Part shown: piece by piece, positions 37,812-46,062 of the stretch
Position numbering within the stretch: the first letter of the stretch is position 1
Layout: each line of letters begins with the position of its first letter
Source: Paenibacillus peoriae
Lineage (GTDB): Bacteria; Bacillota; Bacilli; Paenibacillales; Paenibacillaceae
Direction: 5' to 3'
Assembly: GCF_022531965.1 (NCBI RefSeq)
Contig: NZ_CP092831.1
Coordinates: 3,109,001-3,173,000 of the forward strand
DNA length: 64,000 nucleotides
Made by a program: the position numbers and the translations under genes
Notes under the pieces: generated by a model
Databases searched by the model: none
Told to the model about the DNA's origin: nothing
The model's input: the letters and a program-made list of their open reading frames with translations, nothing else

Positions 37812-37862
37812 TTATTTTTCTCTCCTAGCTTGTTATTTTGTATTAGTCATAGGTTAACTTTC

Positions 37863-39947
37863 TTACTGATTTTTTTGTATTTGTTCATAATAGTTATCCA
37901 TTTGAACAAAGCTCATACCGATCAACGGAATCACCAAATATAAAAAGATAAGACCATACATCGGGGCAAAACCAATCATCCTTCCCCAGATAGCCTTACT
38001 GTCTATTATTTTTTCATACTCCTGTTTTCTTTGTTCGAAATAGTAGGACATATGGGATTCCAAATCATCAAAGGCCTCTCGAATCGTAATTTTACCTAAA
38101 GACAAATGAAGCTTATCCACGAGACGTTGAAATTCCGGCAAAGGCGCTTCTTCTTTTAGCAAGTCGAGAGCTGCCTCTGGCCCATGTTCATAATGAAGCA
38201 AACATTTTTGCAGAGGTCTTTTGAATATAACTGAAAATCTGTTCAGCCACTCCAATATTTCCTCGACAGACATTCGTTCCATAACCCGTAAAATGGAAAT
38301 AACTGTTTGAAATTGATACACCTCATGCCTCATATCCAACCGACGCATTTTTCGTTGCAAATATAATAAAAGCATAGGCATTTGATAGGCTGCGTACCCA
38401 ACAATCAAACTAATCAGCACTTCCCACCACTTGATGTATTCATCATTCCAATCTTTTAGCTTTTGGAGGATACGCCAAGTATTTGTGGATAACTGTTCAG
38501 GAGTAGCAGTTCCATTAGCATTATGCTCTAAAACAGCGTACGTCTGTTCGTATGTGCTGTTCGACCTCATGTTCAGCGAATGCATGATTTTGCGATCAAT
38601 CTCACTCTGCTTCAAAGCTTCTTTTTGCTCCACCGGACTTAAACGTCCAAACATTTGACCCGATTGCACTGGTGCGTGAAGGATATGCGTTCTCTCAGCT
38701 TCATGTAAAAAAAATATCGTACTGATACTGAGCACCAATCCTATAATACAAAGAGCCATTCTGCGTATGTAGAGCCACTCCAGCCTAATCTCCGCACCAC
38801 TTTCCTTTAATAGGCGGATTATTTGAAAATAAGAAGACATATGCTGACGTGGAATTAAAGAATCCACCACATTACGAATGATAGGAAAACGGTATAGCTT
38901 CTGCTCCCAAACCCTCCGTCCTCTACCCGCACGATATCCTGTCTCGTCGGTCTGTTGTAGCTTCTGTAACAGGAAATAAGATACAATTATCACAATATAA
39001 ACGGATAATTTTGTGATATAACCCAATTTTCCCTGATAAAACTCATCCATGGAGGGAAAGCTGGATCTCGCCCATGTCTCGATTGGGATGGTAAAGAAAA
39101 CAGGTGCTAGTGCGATCACGTTTAGACTTTTTAACAGATAGTCCAGTTTATTTCTTCGCAGCAACTCCAACTGGATTTCGCGTGCGAGACTGCCGAGCCC
39201 CTTCAAATAAATGGAGCCACCCTCCTCAACCCGATCACCAAACTCCATTACCATATACGAGATACCGGCAAAAGCTTTTAAAAATCGATTAGGAGCCGAT
39301 TCATAGTATCTTTCCAATGCTTCGTGCGGATCAACATCTGTTAGCGCCTCATGGATGAGTCGTGCGTGTCTCCCGGCCTCTGCCTCCGCCAAATCGGCCG
39401 CTTCGGATATAGCTTCCTCCACCATACCGTGCTGATGGTAATAGTGACGCACATTGGCGAATAATTCGATCATCTGTGCAAGTAGCCTTTTTTCCATCCG
39501 GCTAATGGCCATATCCAAAATAAGACTGTTGATTACCACTCCGCATAAAACGGCTAATATAGCAAACTCTATTCCTGGCTTCATCATGACCAGCACAACA
39601 CCACTGCAAGCAAAAGCTCCCCAGATGAACAGTGTCATCTTCATCGTCTGTAGGCGAAGCTTGTACTCATCGTAGGCATGCTGACCAGCTAGTCGCTTAC
39701 GTATACTCGTGATGTATCCGGATAAGAAAGGGACCTTCATACACAGCGTGTACAACTTATGCAGTAAGGCTTGCAGCTCACGTTGCAGTACCGCTTTTCC
39801 CTTGCGCCCTTCCTTCACAGAATAAATTCGTCCTCTGCGAACTGCATGACTACTGCGCTTACGCAACCCCCATAAAGCTATATATAGAAGCGTAAAGCCC
39901 CCACCTGATATAAGTAAAATCCATAATAAAATTTCTTTAAGACTCAT
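37863..39947 (-). CDS. Fused TadB/TadC-like membrane platform protein
   Basis: 694 residues with hydrophobic segments near residues 6-27, 108-145, 280-300, 318-335, 400-420, 520-545 and 660-680. Two soluble helical blocks between them resemble T2SF/TadB-TadC domains: MIELFANVRHYYHQHGMVEEAISEA with DVDPHEALERYYES in the first half, and VYQFQTVISILRVMERMSVEEIL ... ITIREAFDDL in the second. In ordinary Tad systems TadB and TadC are two proteins; here one long chain holds both. It overlaps the ATPase gene by 11 bases and would form the inner-membrane assembly platform. Confidence 0.75.
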   Translation of the reverse strand: MSLKEILLWILLISGGGFTLLYIALWGLRKRSSHAVRRGRIYSVKEGRKGKAVLQRELQALLHKLYTLCMKVPFLSGYITSIRKRLAGQHAYDEYKLRLQTMKMTLFIWGAFACSGVVLVMMKPGIEFAILAVLCGVVINSLILDMAISRMEKRLLAQMIELFANVRHYYHQHGMVEEAISEAADLAEAEAGRHARLIHEALTDVDPHEALERYYESAPNRFLKAFAGISYMVMEFGDRVEEGGSIYLKGLGSLAREIQLELLRRNKLDYLLKSLNVIALAPVFFTIPIETWARSSFPSMDEFYQGKLGYITKLSVYIVIIVSYFLLQKLQQTDETGYRAGRGRRVWEQKLYRFPIIRNVVDSLIPRQHMSSYFQIIRLLKESGAEIRLEWLYIRRMALCIIGLVLSISTIFFLHEAERTHILHAPVQSGQMFGRLSPVEQKEALKQSEIDRKIMHSLNMRSNSTYEQTYAVLEHNANGTATPEQLSTNTWRILQKLKDWNDEYIKWWEVLISLIVGYAAYQMPMLLLYLQRKMRRLDMRHEVYQFQTVISILRVMERMSVEEILEWLNRFSVIFKRPLQKCLLHYEHGPEAALDLLKEEAPLPEFQRLVDKLHLSLGKITIREAFDDLESHMSYYFEQRKQEYEKIIDSKAIWGRMIGFAPMYGLIFLYLVIPLIGMSFVQMDNYYEQIQKNQ

Positions 39948-41772
39948 AGTCTTCCTCCCAATAGCGGGTCAAAAAACTGCGGAAATCTCTGGCATCATTT
40001 ACATTCATCTGCTCATACATTTCTTGTACACTTTTGGCTGTTAAGGACTCCATCGGTATATAGCTTCCGTTCCGATATTCCATAACGTGGCGATAACTGT
40101 AGCTCGTTGAAGCATTGGAGCCTGCATCCGTATGATCCGGGTCACGCGGCACACATTCTGTGATCCGTTCGATGTAGCGTCGCCCTTCCGCATCACGTTT
40201 GAGATGCACATCAAAGTTAATGACATGAACTACCTGTTCCTCAGCAATGCCTTCATGCTGAAATACTCCTGTTTTGAGCAATGAATTACGAAGTGAAAAC
40301 ACGAGATCACGAAATGTTTTGGCATGATGAGTAAAAATGGTGAACAGACTGGCAACCTGCGACATTTGAATCATCCAAGCAGCTACTTCATCACTTGCTA
40401 CTTCGCCTAGAATATTGACGGTTCCATCTGTTTTTTTCTGTAAGTCAAGCCCTTGTTGTCCTGAAATATGATCCGTTTCTCGAAAGCTAAGAATGTTACG
40501 GCGACTGTAGATGCTGCGTAGATGCAGTTCAAAAGCCATTTCCTGAACGCGAAGCGTATACGAAGCATAAATGTGCTTGACCATCGCCATTAACAACGTC
40601 GTCTTACCTGAGCCCTGCGCGCCTGTGATAGCAGTAATCCGGCTGCCTTTCATTAAATAAGAAAGTAGCTGGATTGGAAAATCAGCATTTTGTCCCTTAA
40701 TTAACTGTTCCAGCGATGCGCTTTGAATATCAAATTTACGGACAAAGAAAGCCCACGATTCTGAGAAAGGAGGTCGCACCACCACTACCCGTGACCCATC
40801 CTTCATTTCATTGACCTTATAACCATTCGCTTCGGAAAGCTGTCCCGGGTAATTGTATTTGTAAATATTTTGGCACACCCTTTTAAGTTCACGCTCAGAT
40901 CCGAAGGAAAGGAACGAAAGATGGATCGTTTTACCTTTATAAAAAATCCATACGCTCTCATAACTATTGGCAGTAGGCATAGTTGTTTGTTCAAATACAT
41001 ACCCATCGGAAGGCCAGTCTGATGATGCAGGAATCCCACCTTCCGGCATACCACTGACGCCCCCACTTACACCGTCGATCCGCTGGTCACGAATATCATC
41101 AATGACGGAAAAGCCTTTATAATGCTGATAAATCCGCTGGACAATAATATCCACCTTCTCCAAAAAGGAAAGGGGCCGGTACTCACAATCATAGATATAA
41201 CGAATGTCCTCTGCGGTAACGAGATAACTTCCATCTTCTTCACCTTGCTGTGAATATCTCATTTCGGCCAAGTCATAAGTATCCAGTAAACGTGATAGTG
41301 CATCAGCGCCAAACTTCTGCTGGTATTGGTAAAATATAATTTCGAATTGATCCTGTATGCTAAACAACTCAGGTCTGGAGAATGGCATAACAGTATCGAC
41401 GATTTTCTCGTTCAAGCCGTAACCGTGAATCAGAAGCTCAGCCATCAGATTTTTAACAAAACGTTTATCTCCACTGCTACCATTGGCACAGTCCTTTAAT
41501 GCCCTGCGTAGTTCCGCCCTTTGATGGATACGCCGTCTATATTCCTCTTCATGCAATCCGGCATCCGCCATCTGGCTATGACTTAGTTCATGAAGTGCAT
41601 TTTTGATATACTCTATTAATGTTTCGAATGTGGCATCTTCATTCTTTTTTTCTACTCGAAGGGTTGAATGTCGCGAGTGAAAATCCCCTCGATATTTAAC
41701 AAGAATCAGTACGATGCACATCAATACTATACAGGTAAGAATCAATCCGTTGATCATTTGAGCGGACAGCAT
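39937..41772 (-). CDS. CpaF/TadA-like secretion ATPase with an N-terminal membrane helix
   Basis: 611 residues. The C-terminal half is a VirB11/CpaF-type ATPase: Walker A GAQGSGKTT, Asp-box-like region, ILGEVASDEVAAWMIQMSQ in place of the usual GEVRxxE, and FTIFTHHAKTFRD in place of the STxHAN motif. The N-terminal extension of about 200 residues begins with a transmembrane helix (MINGLILTCIVLMCIVLILV), which canonical TadA proteins lack. It should energise assembly or secretion through the platform protein it overlaps. Directly follows the MinD-like gene with no gap. Confidence 0.8.
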   Translation of the reverse strand: MLSAQMINGLILTCIVLMCIVLILVKYRGDFHSRHSTLRVEKKNEDATFETLIEYIKNALHELSHSQMADAGLHEEEYRRRIHQRAELRRALKDCANGSSGDKRFVKNLMAELLIHGYGLNEKIVDTVMPFSRPELFSIQDQFEIIFYQYQQKFGADALSRLLDTYDLAEMRYSQQGEEDGSYLVTAEDIRYIYDCEYRPLSFLEKVDIIVQRIYQHYKGFSVIDDIRDQRIDGVSGGVSGMPEGGIPASSDWPSDGYVFEQTTMPTANSYESVWIFYKGKTIHLSFLSFGSERELKRVCQNIYKYNYPGQLSEANGYKVNEMKDGSRVVVVRPPFSESWAFFVRKFDIQSASLEQLIKGQNADFPIQLLSYLMKGSRITAITGAQGSGKTTLLMAMVKHIYASYTLRVQEMAFELHLRSIYSRRNILSFRETDHISGQQGLDLQKKTDGTVNILGEVASDEVAAWMIQMSQVASLFTIFTHHAKTFRDLVFSLRNSLLKTGVFQHEGIAEEQVVHVINFDVHLKRDAEGRRYIERITECVPRDPDHTDAGSNASTSYSYRHVMEYRNGSYIPMESLTAKSVQEMYEQMNVNDARDFRSFLTRYWEEDYES

Positions 41773-42630
41773 TTAAGCGCCCCTCTCCAAAGCCTTGAGC
41801 CGAAGATCGGACTCTGCCGCCTCCAGAATAGCTTTGCTGATATGACGTATACTCTGCGCCCATCCTACAGTCATAAAAAGCTTGCGAGGCTGCCCTTTTC
41901 CACTTCGTACCTCACGCTGCACATGGCCGATCACATCCCTGCGGTTCCATGCGTCCATAAATCCGGTGTTATAAGGGACTGTATACAGAGCACCTTTGTA
42001 GCCATATCTCCTGCGAATATTCGCTTCATTCACTTGAGAATGCACATCATATTTTCCAAGTACTATTAATAAGGGTAACGATGAGTAGGTAGATAACGGA
42101 GACACGGATTCAAAATAAGCGTCTAACTCTCGCATATTCTGAGTGAGTGAAAGAACAGCCAGTTTGGCTCGTGCACATGCTTCATGCTGTACAGCCCCCC
42201 ATCCTGCTCCACTTCCTGCATCAATTAGCGTTAAATCATAATATTGGTTCGCTGTATCTAGTACTGCCCGTACAAGCCCTGGAGACAGTAACGGCGGTGC
42301 AGCTCCAAAGCTGGAGGTTCCCTCAAGTACATCCAAAGTATGTTCGAGTACAGGTGTCGTATAATTACGAATATTTTCTTTAGACAGTGTCCCTCGCAGA
42401 ACTAAACGTGCGGCAGCATCCCAGCCCCCTTCCTGAAGCTGTAGGGTTGGATCATCCATACCATACTCTTGTATAGGTAATCCTGATTCAATACCGGTAT
42501 GTCTACGACCCAAATGAGTCAATAATAGTCTTCCTCTATATAGATTGCCTATGGTAATTGCTATTGCTGCCGCCAAAGAGCTACTTCCACTAGCCCCCTT
42601 AATGGGGCTCCAAAACAAAATGGTACTCAT
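41773..42630 (-). CDS. Degenerate MinD/CpaE-like protein 1
   Basis: 285 residues. The N terminus WSPIKGASGSSSLAAAIAI aligns with the deviant Walker A of MinD/ParA (KGGxGKTT): the signature Lys is kept, the P-loop Lys is Ser. Later DLTLIDAGSGAGW matches the MinD DxxIIDxxxG switch region, and a positionally normal LAVLSLTQNMREL follows. In Tad systems this place is taken by CpaE/TadZ, which positions the machine. Loss of the P-loop Lys suggests ATP binding without hydrolysis, or none. Overlaps the next MinD-like gene by four bases. Confidence 0.7.
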   Translation of the reverse strand: MSTILFWSPIKGASGSSSLAAAIAITIGNLYRGRLLLTHLGRRHTGIESGLPIQEYGMDDPTLQLQEGGWDAAARLVLRGTLSKENIRNYTTPVLEHTLDVLEGTSSFGAAPPLLSPGLVRAVLDTANQYYDLTLIDAGSGAGWGAVQHEACARAKLAVLSLTQNMRELDAYFESVSPLSTYSSLPLLIVLGKYDVHSQVNEANIRRRYGYKGALYTVPYNTGFMDAWNRRDVIGHVQREVRSGKGQPRKLFMTVGWAQSIRHISKAILEAAESDLRLKALERGA

Positions 42631-43340
42631 GCTCTACTCCTTTCCGCACGCTTTAGCGCACGACGAATCACCTTTAATTCCCAACTCATCCATTCCCCAA
42701 TACAACGGCATAGTTCTTTCTTATACATTCTGGATAGCGGTTTTAGTATTAGCTGTTTTTTATGCTCATTTTCCAGTTTCAGAGCAAGCAACCCCTCATC
42801 CCATGGCAGTATATATGGCTCTTGCTGCCAAGATGCCGGGAAATGGTTCATGTATTCCCACAGATACGGCTCCTCCAGACCACAATCCACGGCCTGTAAA
42901 AATAGCTTGTGAAATACAAGATCTTTGGGAAATTCAGATTGACTGAATAAATGCTGAAGCCAATTCTGTCCGTTATGCATTAGCATGCGGCTATAATCAC
43001 TGACCCAAACTCGCAGTTCTGCCCTTTTCCAAACAGAAATTGGACAAAAATCAAGTAACTCTACATCTAAAATAACAATGTCATAAACCTGCTCTGCCTT
43101 CTGATCAGCCGTCATACCTATATGCAGGTCTTCCCATGCTGTAAATCCAATTGCTACATCAAAACCACTAAACTGCGTAATGGGAAGTGGTTTGTCAAGC
43201 ATCCCTATGCTATACCGATACCGTCCCCGCAGCGTAGCATCTACAAGCAGTACCCGTTGGCCGGAAGCTGCTAATATGCTGCTGATGTATAACAAGGTAT
43301 CGCTTTTGTCACAAAGCCCGGCAAATATCCATGTTTTCAT
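42627..43340 (-). CDS. Degenerate MinD-like protein 2
   Basis: 237 residues. It opens AGLCDKSDTLLYISSILAA and continues GQRVLLVDATLRG, the MinD/ParA strand-helix-strand layout, with a P-loop that has lost the GxGKT core. YDIVILDVELLDF corresponds to the switch strand. No other domain was recognised. It lies between the SAF-domain gene and MinD-like protein 1, overlapping the latter, so a heteromeric TadZ-like complex is plausible. The identification is from fold pattern, not from strong motifs. Confidence 0.6.
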   Translation of the reverse strand: MKTWIFAGLCDKSDTLLYISSILAASGQRVLLVDATLRGRYRYSIGMLDKPLPITQFSGFDVAIGFTAWEDLHIGMTADQKAEQVYDIVILDVELLDFCPISVWKRAELRVWVSDYSRMLMHNGQNWLQHLFSQSEFPKDLVFHKLFLQAVDCGLEEPYLWEYMNHFPASWQQEPYILPWDEGLLALKLENEHKKQLILKPLSRMYKKELCRCIGEWMSWELKVIRRALKRAERSRA

Positions 43341-43362
43341 ACTTCCGTTCCTTTTCTCTCAT

Positions 43363-44349
43363 TTATTTGGCATACGGGTCAGAGCTTCCACCCTGCGTCA
43401 GAATCTTTGTTTGTTCTTGATGATCCTGCTCATTCTCATATTCATTTCTTGTAACATCAATCCCGCTTGTTGGGTTTTCTATAGTAGCACCCGCATGTTG
43501 AGCTGCAATTTCCTCACTCAGACTTCTTTCCACGGGTGTTGAAATTACACTGTTTGATGAACTAATTGCATTTTCAAGGGAATCCCGCAGCTGCTTAGAC
43601 AGCTTTTGTTCAGCAATGTGTATCAAATTCGGATCACTATTCATTAACGCTAACACCTGCGCGTTAGGTGGATAGGTCGGGATTGCCTTAGGCTGAAATT
43701 GGGGATCGACATACGTCAGAGCATAAATGGATGCTTTATGCAGATAGGCATCAACAATCGCGCTCGAAAGCGATAATATTTCCTGCTCATTCAAAGTGAC
43801 CCAGACAATTGGACCTTCCAGTCGGGAAATCTTCTTTTTGGATAATAGAATGTAATCCTGACCTGTTGGAAATTGTATGCGGATATCTACTTCGTCCCCC
43901 GACTTTAGACTGTTGGGTAGTACCACCACCTTTAGCTCACGGTTGCGTAAATCTTTAGGTGTGGGTTCATCAGCAGTAATCATAGACGATGTAAGCACAG
44001 ATCCTTTTTTAAGCTCAATCTTGGCTGTGGTTCCGGAAACTTCACTTTTATTTGCCAGCAAATTTGATGGAGCCTGAGAACCGGGAACTTTAATTCCCTT
44101 CAAATCATTAGATGCAATCTGTTCACCTGGAGAAATATCACGGACAACCGCCCAGCCTTTTTTCGCGGTTCGTTGCTCTTGTTCATACACTTTCCATTTC
44201 AGTTCTGCCTCTACCTCAGCCTGTTTCCTAACCTCATTCATTTGATGGATATTAACCATAAGGTAGCCGGCAAAGATAATGCCAACAATCCCAGCGCCAA
44301 TGCAACCGGCATACAGTTTTTGTTTACTGCTTTTTCTTAGCTTGGACAC
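43363..44349 (-). CDS. SAF-domain (CpaB/RcpC-like) envelope protein
   Basis: 328 residues. One N-terminal transmembrane helix (YAGCIGAGIVGIIFAGYLMV) is followed by a coiled segment and a SAF domain: AVVRDISPGEQIASNDLKGIKVPG, KIELKKGSVLTSSMI, and then LKVVVLPNSLKSGDEVDIRIQFP, the CpaB pattern. About 110 polar residues follow at the C terminus without recognisable structure. CpaB proteins in Tad systems guide the pilus through the envelope; in a Gram-positive cell it would sit on the outer face of the membrane. Confidence 0.78.
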   Translation of the reverse strand: MSKLRKSSKQKLYAGCIGAGIVGIIFAGYLMVNIHQMNEVRKQAEVEAELKWKVYEQEQRTAKKGWAVVRDISPGEQIASNDLKGIKVPGSQAPSNLLANKSEVSGTTAKIELKKGSVLTSSMITADEPTPKDLRNRELKVVVLPNSLKSGDEVDIRIQFPTGQDYILLSKKKISRLEGPIVWVTLNEQEILSLSSAIVDAYLHKASIYALTYVDPQFQPKAIPTYPPNAQVLALMNSDPNLIHIAEQKLSKQLRDSLENAISSSNSVISTPVERSLSEEIAAQHAGATIENPTSGIDVTRNEYENEQDHQEQTKILTQGGSSDPYAK

Positions 44350-44389
44350 ACAACTTCTCCCCTGCCTCTTTTTGATATATACTTTCTAT

Positions 44390-45880
44390 TTAGCGCCGTC
44401 GCTTAAGGGATGCGAAGCGTCTTCTCCGGGTGTCTGGAATAACTCCGCGAAACAGCTCGTCCAGCACCTGATCCATCTCATCATCCCGTTCGAAGGGGTC
44501 TGAGTGGAACGGTAGAGCAAATACTTTATCGTGATCCAGCTCCTTACGAAGCCTGCGAACCGCCTCCGAAGTTGCCAATGGCAAGCAGTAATTCCATTTG
44601 TGCTGTGGGTGGCGCTGAAGAGATCGGGTTAGCCCTGCTATATCCTGAACCCTCCATTCGGCCCCTGAGCCAACGACGAGCGGATAATCGGCTCTCAAGA
44701 ATTCTTCCAGACGTTCATTATCCTGCCCACTCCCCAGGTCCAGTACGATAAATCTGTAAGAACCACCCAACAAAGAAATGACATCCGCACGCGATGTTTG
44801 TCGCCAGTAATGTACTCCATCGACTTCAAAACGCCGACTTGAACTCATTTGTCCAACGGATGTGCCTTCTACGACTTCTTGAAGTCGGGCAAATGCTTTG
44901 GCTGTGCTGTGCAGCTCAACCAAAGCTACGGAGCGGGATCTTCGAGCCAGATAGTGGCTCACCATAATTGCTGTATGCGTAGCACCGGAGCCGGCAGAGA
45001 CACCCAGTACAGCCACTACCCTTGTACCTGCATAATCCATTGAGGCATCATTAACGGATATTCCTTGTTGAGCAGGTTGAAAATCAGCACTGCGACGCAG
45101 TTCTCCAATGACCTCCCCGGCGGATTGAAATCGTTCCTTAGGATTCTCACGCAGCAGTTTTCGAATTACTGGAATCAAATGACGAGACAATTCCCCGCGT
45201 ATATATCCTTCTACTCCCGCAGTCCACTCGCTATATTTGCCTCCTGTACAGAGATACAATAGCAGCGCTCCCAAACTGTATAAGTCTGAACGAGCATCCG
45301 TCTGACCTGCTCCATATTGCTCCGGGGCAGCGAAGCCCACTGTGCCCAGCTTTACCGTATCTTGATCCAGCTCAGCCTTGTAGCTCCTCGCTATTCCAAA
45401 ATCAATCAGTATAAATTCCATTTCCGGTGTCAGCATAATATTCGTTGGTTTCAGATCCCGGTAAATGACTGGTGGTTGACGGGTATGCAAATAATCCAAC
45501 ACATCCAGTACCTGCAAAGCGAATGGGACGATTTGCTCCTGTGGAATATAGCCTTGGTAACCCTTCATATATGCTTCCAGCGTAATTCCTTCGATGTAAT
45601 CCATAACCAGGTATACCGCACCAGATGGGGGATGCTCAAAAAAATCAACAATTCTTGGTAAACGTGGATGGCTTAGTGAAATCAGCATCTCTGCCTCCGT
45701 GCGTACAAGCTTCATCACTTGTGGCTCGGCAACCGACTCCTTCACTGCCCATTGCTTGCCTGGCAGTTTTAAATCCTCTGCCATGAACACGCGGCTCATT
45801 CCTCCCGAACCCAATGTGCGCACAATACGGTAACGCTCACCAACAATTGATCCGAATTCCAACTGTGATGGTTGCTTCAT
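44390..45880 (-). CDS. Ser/Thr protein kinase fused to a degenerate MinD-like domain
   Basis: 496 residues from ATG 45880, preceded by GGAGGTAGGAG. Kinase domain about 15-275: Gly-loop LGSGGMSRVF, Lys in WAVKES, catalytic YRDLKPTNIML, metal-binding IDFGIAR, and APE (AAPEQYG). After a linker, residues about 305-470 read VAVLGVSAGSGATHTAIMV, SVALVELH, YRFIVLDLGSG, the MinD/ParA layout with Ala in place of the P-loop Lys. No transmembrane helix or PASTA repeats, so it is cytoplasmic. As the first gene of the operon it may control assembly by phosphorylating other parts; the fusion itself is unusual. Confidence 0.82.
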   Translation of the reverse strand: MKQPSQLEFGSIVGERYRIVRTLGSGGMSRVFMAEDLKLPGKQWAVKESVAEPQVMKLVRTEAEMLISLSHPRLPRIVDFFEHPPSGAVYLVMDYIEGITLEAYMKGYQGYIPQEQIVPFALQVLDVLDYLHTRQPPVIYRDLKPTNIMLTPEMEFILIDFGIARSYKAELDQDTVKLGTVGFAAPEQYGAGQTDARSDLYSLGALLLYLCTGGKYSEWTAGVEGYIRGELSRHLIPVIRKLLRENPKERFQSAGEVIGELRRSADFQPAQQGISVNDASMDYAGTRVVAVLGVSAGSGATHTAIMVSHYLARRSRSVALVELHSTAKAFARLQEVVEGTSVGQMSSSRRFEVDGVHYWRQTSRADVISLLGGSYRFIVLDLGSGQDNERLEEFLRADYPLVVGSGAEWRVQDIAGLTRSLQRHPQHKWNYCLPLATSEAVRRLRKELDHDKVFALPFHSDPFERDDEMDQVLDELFRGVIPDTRRRRFASLKRRR

Positions 45881-45914
45881 TATTCTCCTACCTCCTTTCT
45901 TAAGCAAACAACGC

Positions 45915-45987
45915 AAAAAAGGGAAAGCTGCCGCAAAATCAAATTTCCATGTCGCCATGAAAACCGTTTCGCGGGATGCTTTCCCTT
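45915..45987 (-). promoter_or_regulatory. Attenuator-like hairpin in the leader of the Tad-like operon
   Basis: AAGGGAAAGC (5') pairs with GCTTTCCCTT (3'), with CCCGC/GCGG near-pairing inside, and ends in six T's on the minus strand. It lies after the promoter at 46030-46059 and before the kinase start codon, so read-through is required for operon expression. An alternative reading is the terminator of the upstream methyltransferase operon. Confidence 0.6.
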
Positions 45988-46029
45988 GATTTAAACATCA
46001 TTATTATTTTTAAGGAACAATTTGGATTT

Positions 46030-46059
46030 ATTATATAGCACACCTGTATCTATTGTAAA
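46030..46059 (-). promoter_or_regulatory. Sigma-A promoter of the Tad-like operon
   Basis: TTTACA (46054-46059) and TATAAT (46030-46035) on the minus strand, 18 bases apart, immediately after the methyltransferase stop codon and reading into the kinase gene. Confidence 0.65.
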
Positions 46060-46062
46060 GTG

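Noticed and set aside
45881..45958. N-terminal extension of the kinase from an ATG at 45958
   Set aside because: The codons lie in the leader hairpin and the ribosome site of the ATG at 45880; no site precedes 45958.
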